NCBI GenBank assembly: GCA_947450865.1
Contig: CANFWR010000012.1
Coordinates: 1-35,014, forward strand
From: Cytophagaceae bacterium
Lineage (GTDB): Bacteria > Bacteroidota > Bacteroidia > Cytophagales > Spirosomataceae
Direction: 5' to 3'
DNA length: 35,014 nt
Part shown: one piece after another, positions 8,581 to 16,128 of the stretch
How the letters are laid out: the number at the start of each line of letters is the position of its first letter
Numbering within the stretch: position 1 is the stretch's first letter
The notes under the pieces: model-generated
Seen by the model: the letters and a program-made list of their open reading frames with translations, nothing else
The model's database searches: none
Told to the model about the DNA's origin: nothing
Translations under genes and position numbers: made by a program

Positions 8581-8630
8581 TTTAATTCATTCAAAAACGT
8601 GCTGCGCAATGTTTTTCGAATGAATTAAAT
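8581..8630 (+). other. Hairpin H1 after nadK with a conserved 12-nt loop
   Basis: This starts on the base after the nadK stop. Outer arms TTTAATTCATTC (8581-8592) and GAATGAATTAAA (8618-8629) pair perfectly, with A8580-T8630 adding one more pair. After a single bulged C (8617) the inner arms AAAAAC (8593-8598) and GTTTTT (8611-8616) pair. The loop is GTGCTGCGCAAT (8599-8610), which contains the self-complementary hexamer TGCGCA. No T-run follows, so it is not a standard intrinsic terminator. The loop is identical, in mutS sense orientation, to that of the hairpin after mutS. Confidence 0.85.
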
Positions 8631-8665
8631 CAATTACTCTTATGGCGATTTAGAGTTGGTTTAGA

Positions 8666-8712
8666 TTTCTAATTCACAAAATTATTGCGCAGCACAATTT
8701 TAGAATTAGAAA
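8666..8712 (-). other. Hairpin H2 after mutS with the same 12-nt loop
   Basis: On the plus strand, outer arms TTTCTAATTC (8666-8675) and GAATTAGAAA (8703-8712) and inner arms AAAATT (8678-8683) and AATTTT (8696-8701) pair perfectly, with a 2/1-nt internal loop. The loop ATTGCGCAGCAC (8684-8695) is the exact reverse complement of the H1 loop. Read in the mutS direction the loop is therefore the same GTGCTGCGCAAT. The hairpin begins one base after the mutS stop codon (8714-8716). The stem sequence is unrelated to that of H1, so the loop is kept while the stems vary by matched changes. Confidence 0.85.
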
Positions 8713-8713
8713 A

Positions 8714-11311
8714 CTAAAGCAATCGCTTTAATTCATTCAACTTCAACAACGCCTCAATCGGCGAAAGTGAATTCACATCCAATTCCTTTAACTGATCCTC
8801 AATTTTTTGGAGGCCTTCCGGAATTTCAGCGCCAAATAGACTCATCTGGTAGTTTGCCTTCGGCATCTCTTTCAGCTTATCAATGTTGTCTTCTAACACG
8901 TGATCTTTCTCCAGGTTTTGGAGAATTTCGTGTGCACGTAAAACGAGTGACGTAGGCATTCCGGCTAATTGAGCTACGTGAATACCAAAACTATGGGCAC
9001 TTCCGCCTGGCAATAATTTGCGCAAGAAGATGATTTTATTTCCCACTTCTTTCACAGAAACGTGGAAGTTTTGGATGCGCGGGAAGTCTTGCGTTAATTC
9101 GTTTAATTCGTGATAGTGAGTGGCAAATAGGGTTTTGGCCTTATAAGATGGGTGATTATGCAAGTGTTCTGCGATCGCCCAAGCCATGGAAACGCCATCA
9201 TACGTCGATGTCCCACGACCAATTTCATCCAATAAAACGAGAGAGCGGGACGATAAATTATTCAAAATCGCGGCCGTTTCCGTCATCTCGACCATGAAGG
9301 TAGATTCGCCTTTGGACAAGTTATCAGATGCCCCCACCCTTGTGAACACCTTGTCCACTAAACCTAAATTTGCGGACTCGGCCGGAACATAGGATCCCAT
9401 TTGGGCGAGCAAGACGATGAGCGCTGTTTGACGCAATAGAGCAGATTTACCGGCCATATTGGGACCAGTAATCATCATGATTTGCTGCGTCTTATCATCT
9501 AGATAGATGTCGTTAGGGACATAATTTTCGCCGGCGGGTAACTGCTTTTCGATCACCGGGTGGCGACCACCCTTGATATCAATGATTTCTGTTTCGTTTA
9601 ACGCCGGACGAACGTAGTTATTTTTCTTTGCTACTGTAGCAAATGACGCTAACACATCGAGCGTCGCAATTCCGAGTGCATTCTGTTGGATCTGAGTTAA
9701 ATATCCTAATGCGGTCTCCACTAATTCTTGGAATAGACGGAATTCAATAACGGATATTTTATCCTCCGCGCTCAGAATTTTCTCTTCGTAAATCTTTAAT
9801 TCTTCGGTGATATAACGCTCCGCATTCACTAAGGTTTGCTTCCGAATCCACTCGGGTGGCACGCGGTCTTTGTGGGCATTTGTTACTTCTAAATAATAGC
9901 CAAAAACCTTATTATAGGAGACCTTTAATGAGGTGATTCCGGTGCGTTCGATTTCACGTTTTTGGATATCGGCTAAGAAGTTCTTTCCAGAACTAGAAAG
10001 CCCGTGTAATTCATCTAATTCGGCTAAATAGCCACTTTTAATCATTCCTCCTTGGTGCATTAACACGGGCGGATCATCGCGTAAAATCGTATCGATTTTT
10101 TCTACTAAATCCAAGCAAGTATCTAGGCTATTTGCAAGACCTGAAAGGCTTGTCGATGTAGAAGCTGACAACAAGGATTTAATCTCTGGAATCTGCTGTA
10201 ATGCTTTCTTCAAGGCATTTAATTCCCGCGGATTAATGCGGCCTGCGGCGACTTTAGAAATCATCCGTTCCACATCTCCAATCGGCTTTAATAATTCAGA
10301 AATCAGATCTAATAAACTCGAAGAGGCAAGCAAACCAGCCACACCTTCTTGACGTTGCTCGATAGTTTTTAATTCTTTTAAGGGCAATACAAGCCATTTG
10401 CGAAGTAAACGACCACCCATCGCCGTCAACGTTTGGTCAATGAGTGCAATTAATGGAACTCCACCCTCCTGTGTAGGATGAATTAGTTCCAGATTGCGAA
10501 TGGTAAAACGATCTAACCACACGTATTTATCTTCTTCAATGCGTTGAATTGAAGAAATATGACCGATCGCGCGATGCTCTGTTTCGGCTAAATAATGTAA
10601 AATGACCCCAGCAGAAATAATGCCGAGGGGACTATTTTCTATGCCAAAACCCTTCAGGTTTTGAGTCTTAAAATGCTGTGTTAAAAGCGGGTATGTGAAT
10701 TCGTGGGTAAAAATCCACTCCTCCATCGTAAAGCTGTGAAATTGCTCCCCGAATGCATCGATAAAGGCGTTACGGTGTTTTTTAGGATACAGAATTTCAG
10801 CTGGCAAGAAACTTTGGACTAATTTCTGAATATAGGCCAAAGGACCTTGAGAGCACATAAATTCACCTGTCGAAATATCGAGTAGGGCAATTCCGTAGGT
10901 CAAAGATTTTTCCTCTAAAGAAATCGCCGCCACGTAATTATTGCGCTTATTATCTAATACTTGATCATTAAAAGAAACTCCCGGCGTGACCAATTCCGTC
11001 ACTCCGCGCTTGACAATTCCCTTCACGGTTGCCGGATCTTCTAGTTGATCACAAATGGCTACTCGTTCACCTGCACGAACTAATTTAGGTAAATACGTAT
11101 CTAGAGAATGGTGTGGAAAACCCGCTAATTCTGCATCGGCGTTCCCATTATTGCGGCGCGTCAAAACAATCCCTAAAATTTTAGAGGCTTTCACTGCATC
11201 TTGGCCAAAGGTCTCGTAAAAGTCCCCTACCCGGAACAATAAAATAGCCCCCGGGTATTTCGCCTTGATTTGATTAAACTGCCTTGAAAGTGGAGTTTCC
11301 CCTTTTTTCAA
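8714..11311 (-). CDS. mutS: DNA mismatch repair protein MutS
   Basis: Full-length MutS, which recognises mismatches and recruits MutL. The N-terminal RVGDFYETFG carries the Phe-x-Glu mismatch-contact motif. The C-terminal ATPase has Walker A TGPNMAGKSALLRQ, Walker B LVLLDEIGRGTSTYDG and the FATHYHEL His loop. No ATG or GTG exists before the conserved domain. In-frame TTG codons lie at 11414-11416, 11366-11368 and 11309-11311. I chose 11309-11311 (865 residues, beginning MKKGETPLSRQ), because it gives the normal family N-terminus, follows a GGGGAGGAG stretch, and lies downstream of a -7 box at 11366-11373. The longer forms remain possible and would add up to 35 residues. It is divergent from the GMC gene and convergent with nadK. 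Confidence 0.95.
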   Translation of the reverse strand: MKKGETPLSRQFNQIKAKYPGAILLFRVGDFYETFGQDAVKASKILGIVLTRRNNGNADAELAGFPHHSLDTYLPKLVRAGERVAICDQLEDPATVKGIVKRGVTELVTPGVSFNDQVLDNKRNNYVAAISLEEKSLTYGIALLDISTGEFMCSQGPLAYIQKLVQSFLPAEILYPKKHRNAFIDAFGEQFHSFTMEEWIFTHEFTYPLLTQHFKTQNLKGFGIENSPLGIISAGVILHYLAETEHRAIGHISSIQRIEEDKYVWLDRFTIRNLELIHPTQEGGVPLIALIDQTLTAMGGRLLRKWLVLPLKELKTIEQRQEGVAGLLASSSLLDLISELLKPIGDVERMISKVAAGRINPRELNALKKALQQIPEIKSLLSASTSTSLSGLANSLDTCLDLVEKIDTILRDDPPVLMHQGGMIKSGYLAELDELHGLSSSGKNFLADIQKREIERTGITSLKVSYNKVFGYYLEVTNAHKDRVPPEWIRKQTLVNAERYITEELKIYEEKILSAEDKISVIEFRLFQELVETALGYLTQIQQNALGIATLDVLASFATVAKKNNYVRPALNETEIIDIKGGRHPVIEKQLPAGENYVPNDIYLDDKTQQIMMITGPNMAGKSALLRQTALIVLLAQMGSYVPAESANLGLVDKVFTRVGASDNLSKGESTFMVEMTETAAILNNLSSRSLVLLDEIGRGTSTYDGVSMAWAIAEHLHNHPSYKAKTLFATHYHELNELTQDFPRIQNFHVSVKEVGNKIIFLRKLLPGGSAHSFGIHVAQLAGMPTSLVLRAHEILQNLEKDHVLEDNIDKLKEMPKANYQMSLFGAEIPEGLQKIEDQLKELDVNSLSPIEALLKLNELKRLL
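8715..8730 (-). other. Small hairpin over the mutS stop codon
   Basis: TAAAGC (8715-8720) and GCTTTA (8725-8730) form a 6-bp stem with the loop AATC, covering the last codons and stop codon of mutS. It is immediately followed, in the mutS direction, by hairpin H2. It may simply reflect codon choice, so its significance is uncertain. Confidence 0.4.
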
Positions 11312-11365
11312 TGGCTCCTCCCCGTTGTCTGCTTTCCGTGCCAAATATTTCTGATCTAATAATGA

Positions 11366-11373
11366 CAAAAATA
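11366..11373 (-). promoter_or_regulatory. Putative mutS -7 box
   Basis: The minus strand reads TATTTTTG, matching TAnnTTTG. It overlaps the in-frame TTG at 11366-11368. If real, transcription starts near 11359, and only the TTG at 11309-11311 can initiate MutS. No TTG sits at the -33 distance. Confidence 0.4.
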
Positions 11374-11385
11374 AACCAATTTTTC

Positions 11386-11393
11386 TATTTTTG
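11386..11393 (+). promoter_or_regulatory. Putative -7 box for the GMC operon
   Basis: TATTTTTG, an exact TAnnTTTG match, 24 nt before the ATG at 11418. Together with the opposite-strand copy at 11366-11373 it forms a divergent promoter pair whose -7 boxes are separated by only 12 nt. Confidence 0.45.
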
Positions 11394-11417
11394 ATTTCTC
11401 TAAACCAGATTAACAAA

Positions 11418-13175
11418 ATGATTAACTCCTCTATTTACATTAAATCTCAACAAGAGGTTTTCGATGTAGTGATTGTAGGTTCCGGTGCGGGTGGCGGTAT
11501 GGCTGCACACACGCTGGCAAAAGCTGGAGCAAAAGTGTGCGTGCTGGAGGCTGGACAGCCTTTTGACCCTGCAGATCCTAAAGACATGACCCAAATGAAA
11601 TGGCCCTATGAATCACTTCGTAGAGGATCCAGTAGCTCACTACGAAATTTTGGGGATTTCGATGCTGCTTATGGCGGCTGGGATATCGAAGGCGAACCTT
11701 ACACCCGAAAAGAAGGAACGAAATTCGATTGGTTCCGCTCCCGGATGGTTGGGGGTCGCACGAACCACTGGGGACGTATTTCCCTGCGTTTTGGTCCAGA
11801 TGATTTTAAAAGAAAAAGTATCGATGGCTTAGGCGATGACTGGCCTATCGGATATGATGATATGAAGCCTTACTATGATAAGGTGGACAAAATGATTGGC
11901 GTTTTTGGCACAAATGAAGGCCTAAGAAATGATCCAGATGGTTATTTTTTACCTCCTCCTAAGCCTCGTCTACACGAATTAATGATCAAAAAGGCGAACA
12001 AAGCCTTAGGCATACCGACCTATCCTTCACGTATGTCGATGTTGACAAAGCCGATTAACAACGAACGTGGTTCTTGCTTTTATTGCGGCCAGTGTAACCG
12101 GGGTTGTTCAGCTTATGCAGACTTCTCAGCTTCCTCCGTTTTAATAAAACCTGCTGTCAATACCGGAAATACAACCGTATTGCCATTTGCGATGGCGCGG
12201 GAAGTTATGACAGATCCAGTTACGGGTTTAGCTACGGGCGTTTCTTATGTGCATACAGGCACGATGATGGAATATTCTGTTAAAGGAAAAATTGTCGTTT
12301 TAGCTGCCTCAGCGGGTGAAACTGCGCGTTTATTATTGAATTCAAAAAGTGCTCGCTTCCCTAATGGTATCGCTAATTCCAGCGGTGTCGTAGGAAAATA
12401 TATCAATGACTCTACTGGAGCCTCTCGTTCTGCGATTATTCCGTCTTTATTTGACCGGAAACGCTATAACGAAGATGGTGTGGGCGGTATGCACGTATAT
12501 ACTCCTTGGTGGTTAGATAACGCAAAATTAGACTTCCCACGCGGATACCACATCGAATATGGTGGAGGTATGGGTATGCCAAATTATGGTTTTGGCTGGG
12601 GAATCGAAGGGCTTAATGGCCGCGAAAATTTCACTAGAGATGGAATTAAGAAAGCTGCAGGTGGTTACGGTGCTACTTTGAAAGAAGATTACCGCCGTTT
12701 CTATGGAGCCTATGTTAGTTTTGCAGGAAGAGGGGAACCCGTTCCGCGCGAAGATAACTACTGCGAAATCGATCCGAATGTAGTGGACAAATTTGGTATT
12801 CCTGTTTTACGTTTCAACTACAAGTGGAGTGACTACGAAGTGAAGCAAGCGAAACACATGCAAGATACGTTCGAAGAGATTATTCACTCCATGGGCGGTG
12901 AAGCGATGGGTAAAAAACCGGGTGCTGAAAATAACTATGGTTTAGCTGATCCGGGGCGTATTATTCACGAAGTAGGAACAGCGCGTATGGGTAACGACAA
13001 AAAGACTTCTGTTTTGAATTCTAATTGCCAAGCACACGACGTAAAAAACTTATTCGTGGCAGATGCAGCACCGTTCGTTTCTCAAGGCGATAAAAATGCG
13101 ACTTGGACGATCCTTGCGCTATCCCTACGCACATCAGAATACATTATCGATCAACGTAAAAAAGGCAACCTGTAA
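11418..13175 (+). CDS. GMC-family oxidoreductase (gluconate-dehydrogenase large-subunit type)
   Basis: A 585-residue FAD-dependent oxidoreductase. Residues ~15-30 hold the dinucleotide-binding VIVGSGAGGGMAA, GGRTNHWGR lies near residue 115, and a Cys-rich segment CFYCGQCNRGC lies near residue 220, as in membrane-type GMC sugar/polyol dehydrogenases. The C-terminus has VGTARMG and the ADAAPFVSQGDKNATWTILA signature. The ATG at 11418 is preferred over an in-frame TTG at 11391, because the latter falls inside the -7 box. The next gene, 1 nt away, encodes the small subunit of the same complex type. The enzyme likely oxidises a sugar or sugar acid and passes electrons to a cytochrome not encoded here. 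The substrate is not determinable. Confidence 0.9.
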   Translation: MINSSIYIKSQQEVFDVVIVGSGAGGGMAAHTLAKAGAKVCVLEAGQPFDPADPKDMTQMKWPYESLRRGSSSSLRNFGDFDAAYGGWDIEGEPYTRKEGTKFDWFRSRMVGGRTNHWGRISLRFGPDDFKRKSIDGLGDDWPIGYDDMKPYYDKVDKMIGVFGTNEGLRNDPDGYFLPPPKPRLHELMIKKANKALGIPTYPSRMSMLTKPINNERGSCFYCGQCNRGCSAYADFSASSVLIKPAVNTGNTTVLPFAMAREVMTDPVTGLATGVSYVHTGTMMEYSVKGKIVVLAASAGETARLLLNSKSARFPNGIANSSGVVGKYINDSTGASRSAIIPSLFDRKRYNEDGVGGMHVYTPWWLDNAKLDFPRGYHIEYGGGMGMPNYGFGWGIEGLNGRENFTRDGIKKAAGGYGATLKEDYRRFYGAYVSFAGRGEPVPREDNYCEIDPNVVDKFGIPVLRFNYKWSDYEVKQAKHMQDTFEEIIHSMGGEAMGKKPGAENNYGLADPGRIIHEVGTARMGNDKKTSVLNSNCQAHDVKNLFVADAAPFVSQGDKNATWTILALSLRTSEYIIDQRKKGNL

Positions 13176-13176
13176 G

Positions 13177-13800
13177 ATGAAAAGAAGAGACTATTTAAAA
13201 AATATGGGCTTAAGTTCACTGGGCTTAGCCGTTTTCAATCCCGACGAAAAAGCGATTGAGAATTTAAACGTAGGAAATGTACCAGTCAAAAGACCAAACG
13301 GTCGTACGCAAGCTGAAGCAGAAATGGAAGCCAAATTACAGGCGGAAGTATTCTTAAATGCACACGAATTAGCGACGATCACGGTGTTATCCGACATCAT
13401 CATTCCAGCTGACAAGAAATCAGGTAGCGCCTCTCAATCAGGCGTAACCGCCTTCATCGAGTTTATTGTGAAGGATAAGCCGGAGTTTAAAACACCGATG
13501 CGTGGTGGTTTACGTTGGTTAGATGTAGAATCGAACAAGCGTTTCTCAAAAAACTTCACCGATTTAACACCCGCTCAGCGAATTAACATCGTGGATGATA
13601 TCGCTTATCCAGGCAAAACGCCTAAGCATTTATCGCAAGGGGAATCTTTTTTCACCTTGATGCGTAATTTAACGGCTACCGGATTCTATACTTCTAAAAT
13701 CGGCATCGCGGATTTAGATTACAAAGGGAATACGCCTAATCAATGGGCTGGAGTTCCAGACGAAGTTTTAAAACAATATGGTTTAAGTTATGACGCCTAG
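13177..13800 (+). CDS. Gluconate 2-dehydrogenase subunit 3 family protein
   Basis: A 207-residue small subunit of a GMC-type dehydrogenase. The N-terminus MKRRDYLKNMGLSSLGLA carries a twin-arginine motif followed by a short hydrophobic stretch, so the complex is probably exported folded with its FAD subunit through Tat. The central region, from NAHELATITVLSDIIIPADK to GVTAFIEFIVKDKP, is the family signature. The start is the ATG at 13177, 1 nt after the GMC stop; a longer reading frame inside the GMC gene is a shadow. The last 11 bases overlap pgeF. No cytochrome c subunit follows, unlike the three-component gluconate dehydrogenases. Confidence 0.88.
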   Translation: MKRRDYLKNMGLSSLGLAVFNPDEKAIENLNVGNVPVKRPNGRTQAEAEMEAKLQAEVFLNAHELATITVLSDIIIPADKKSGSASQSGVTAFIEFIVKDKPEFKTPMRGGLRWLDVESNKRFSKNFTDLTPAQRINIVDDIAYPGKTPKHLSQGESFFTLMRNLTATGFYTSKIGIADLDYKGNTPNQWAGVPDEVLKQYGLSYDA

Positions 13801-14533
13801 TCGTTTCTGTAAACCCACTATTTTTCAATCTATTCCAGGCCTCGTGGCGGGTGTTAGCACTCGCCACGGTGGCTTAAGTAAAGCTCCTTATACCTCTTTA
13901 AATGTAGGTATTCACACAGATGATGACCCAGCGGCCATCGAACAAAATCTTTCGCTTTTTTGTGCAGATTTAGGCGTTTCTCCTGCTGATTTAGCCCGCT
14001 CCTACCAAGTGCATGGCGATAAAATTTGGGTGACGGGAAGAGCCGGATATCAATCTGGATTCGATGCGATGATTTCCGTCCAACCCGGTGTTTATGCCGG
14101 AGTAGGAATCGCTGATTGCACGCCCATTTTACTAGCTGACCCCGTTACACGTGTTTGTGCTGCTATTCACGCGGGATGGAAAGGAACGGTTGCGCAAATT
14201 GTTCATAAAACCGCCAAACGCATGATTGAGAACCGAGGTTCTAATCCTGCGGACATCCTGGCTTACATTGGCCCCTGCATCAGTTTAGCCCATTTTGAGG
14301 TGGGAGATGAAGTGGCTTCTCAGTTTGACGAAGCCTTTAAAAAACGTACAGGAGCTAAATGGCACGTCGATTTGAAAGCGGCGAATGCGGCTCAATTACA
14401 AGCCTTAGGTATTCAACAAATAGAAATTGATCCAGCCTGCACAGTAGAAAACAATGCGGACTTCTTTTCACACAGAACAGAAAAGGGGGTGACGGGCAGA
14501 ATGCTGGCCTTAATTGGTTTTCAGGTTGCGTAG
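13790..14533 (+). CDS. pgeF: Peptidoglycan editing factor PgeF / purine nucleoside phosphorylase (YfiH family)
   Basis: A 247-residue multicopper-fold protein of the YfiH/laccase-domain family. Conserved blocks are GVSTRHGGLSKAPYTSLNVG near the N-terminus, QVHGDKIW, GVGIADCTPILLADP with the active-site Cys, AAIHAGWKGTVAQIVHKT, AYIGPCIS and FFSHR near the C-terminus; the His and Cys residues line the zinc site. Members have purine nucleoside phosphorylase/adenosine deaminase activity, and in E. coli the protein removes mis-incorporated L-Ser from peptidoglycan precursors. The start overlaps the upstream subunit gene by 11 nt. The 3' end overlaps the convergent CarboxypepD_reg gene by 24 nt. 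Confidence 0.92.
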   Translation: MTPSRFCKPTIFQSIPGLVAGVSTRHGGLSKAPYTSLNVGIHTDDDPAAIEQNLSLFCADLGVSPADLARSYQVHGDKIWVTGRAGYQSGFDAMISVQPGVYAGVGIADCTPILLADPVTRVCAAIHAGWKGTVAQIVHKTAKRMIENRGSNPADILAYIGPCISLAHFEVGDEVASQFDEAFKKRTGAKWHVDLKAANAAQLQALGIQQIEIDPACTVENNADFFSHRTEKGVTGRMLALIGFQVA

Positions 14534-15232
14534 AAACATTTGGCGATTCAAATTCTCCTTAGGCAAGAACTCGTAGGCCTTTTTGTAATCCTTACGTTTC
14601 AAATCCCCATTCTTCACGGACTTAATGAAGCTAATCCACGCAAAAGGATTCGTCAAAGCTAACATAGGGCTGTTGAAGAAACTTTTATTGGCCTGAGACG
14701 AAATCATCATATCAGAGAAATTTCTAAAATTCGAGGATGCGCCCATCCCCGCTTGTAAGGCAAATACGTTTAACTTAGATTGTTCCAGGTTATTTCTCGC
14801 ATTCTCACGCTGTTGCGCATCGCGTAATTGCATCGCTAAAAATGCCTGTTTAAACTCTTCCTCGCTAGAATGCGGGAATATTTTCACTTCTCGTAACATG
14901 GTCGTCATCTCCTCCATCGGGATGATGACTTGATGCACTAATTCCGTATCACGCGGCACGATGTAATATTTCTTCTTGTAACCAATGTAGGAGATCACTA
15001 AACTATCGCCCGGAAAAACGTACATATCTACCTGTCCGAAATTATCACTTAACGCACCACGACCGGCTTGAGGGTTGAAGATATAGGCCAAAGGAAGGAA
15101 CTCCGAATTGCTCGAAGCCACCACACGTCCCTGAAAAAGAACTGTTTTGTCCTGCCCTTGCGAGAAGGCAGCTAAGGATACTAGGCAGAAAGCCAGTAAA
15201 CCTAACACACGAACAGCTACTCGTTTTTTCAT
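14510..15232 (-). CDS. Exported CarboxypepD_reg-like domain protein
   Basis: A 240-residue protein from the ATG at 15230-15232; the in-frame codon further upstream at 15250 is TTG and would spoil the signal peptide. It has a signal peptide ending near FSQG, then a beta-sandwich CarboxypepD_reg-like domain: VLFQGRVVASSNSEFLPLAY, DNFGQVDMYVFPGD, LVISYIGYKKKYY. The C-terminal half is helical and ends in a basic FLPKENLNRQMFLRNLKTN. Such domains are common in Bacteroidota envelope proteins. There is no catalytic domain and no barrel, so the role is unknown. It lies 53 nt downstream of cdsA and may be co-transcribed with it. Confidence 0.8.
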   Translation of the reverse strand: MKKRVAVRVLGLLAFCLVSLAAFSQGQDKTVLFQGRVVASSNSEFLPLAYIFNPQAGRGALSDNFGQVDMYVFPGDSLVISYIGYKKKYYIVPRDTELVHQVIIPMEEMTTMLREVKIFPHSSEEEFKQAFLAMQLRDAQQRENARNNLEQSKLNVFALQAGMGASSNFRNFSDMMISSQANKSFFNSPMLALTNPFAWISFIKSVKNGDLKRKDYKKAYEFLPKENLNRQMFLRNLKTN

Positions 15233-15285
15233 AAAGCCGAAATTAATCAAAAAAAGAATTCGTGGCTGTTAAAGCCTGTTAATGC

Positions 15286-16128
15286 TTAGAGTTTTGGAAA
15301 TAATTTCAAGAAAGTGATAATGAAGGGAATCGACAATAGTAAGCCATCAAAACGATCCAAAAATCCCCCATGACCAGGAATCGTGTCTGCAGAGTCTTTG
15401 ATTTTAATACTACGCTTAAATAAGGATTCCACTAAATCGCCATAGGTACCCGCCACTACTATAATGATTCCGATACCAAACCACTGCCAGTCCTCGTAAT
15501 TCGTGTAATAAATCGATAAAACATAGGCGACAATCATGGCAGCGATTAGGCCACCAATACTTCCCTCCCAGGATTTTTTAGGGGAAACACGTTCAAATAG
15601 TTTCGTTTTGCCAAATTTCGTACCCGCAAAATACGCTCCAGAATCACTCGCCCACAATAGGAAAAGGCAACCTAGAATGATTTGTGGATCATACGTTTCC
15701 TTTTCTAGAAAGGCCAAAACCGTTAATAAGGCGAATGGCAAAGCGACATAAATAATACCTAAAAAGGTATAGGCAATGTTTTTAAAAGGCTTTTCATCAT
15801 TCGCATTATAAAGCTTTATGAAAAAAATTAAAGCCAATAAAGGGGAAAGGATGTAATAATTCGAATAGGCAATCTCCCCCTTTTCAATGAAAAAAGTCAA
15901 CAGATGGAGCACCACGCCACAAAAGGTACCGTAAAAGGTTAATGGTAAATTATCACTGATACTGCCCACTAATTTGTAAAATTCTAACTGCGCTGCGACA
16001 CCGATTAACAGGAACAAACCCAAAAAAGTGTAATCGCTAAACAGCACACAGAAAAGCAAAAACGGCACCGCAATGATAGCTGCGATCACACGCTGTTGCA
16101 AATTAGACATCTCTCTTAATCCCATCAT
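15286..16128 (-). CDS. cdsA: Phosphatidate cytidylyltransferase
   Basis: A 280-residue inner-membrane enzyme that makes CDP-diacylglycerol from phosphatidate and CTP, the branch point of phospholipid synthesis. About eight hydrophobic segments precede the C-terminal CDP-DAG synthase signature, seen as SLFKRSIKIKDSADTIPGHG followed by GFLDRFDG. ATGs occur at 16126-16128, 16123-16125 and 16108-16110. The last would begin MSNLQQRVIAA, which looks like a typical family N-terminus, so the true start may be six codons inside. With the first ATG it abuts the CPBP stop codon without a gap, which indicates co-transcription. Confidence 0.95.
   Translation of the reverse strand: MMGLREMSNLQQRVIAAIIAVPFLLFCVLFSDYTFLGLFLLIGVAAQLEFYKLVGSISDNLPLTFYGTFCGVVLHLLTFFIEKGEIAYSNYYILSPLLALIFFIKLYNANDEKPFKNIAYTFLGIIYVALPFALLTVLAFLEKETYDPQIILGCLFLLWASDSGAYFAGTKFGKTKLFERVSPKKSWEGSIGGLIAAMIVAYVLSIYYTNYEDWQWFGIGIIIVVAGTYGDLVESLFKRSIKIKDSADTIPGHGGFLDRFDGLLLSIPFIITFLKLFPKL

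Noticed and set aside
8581-8712. Treating the nadK/mutS hairpins as ordinary intrinsic terminators.
   Set aside because: Neither has a T-run after the stem on the strand that would need it, and the identical 12-nt loops are not a terminator property. They are listed as structural elements instead.
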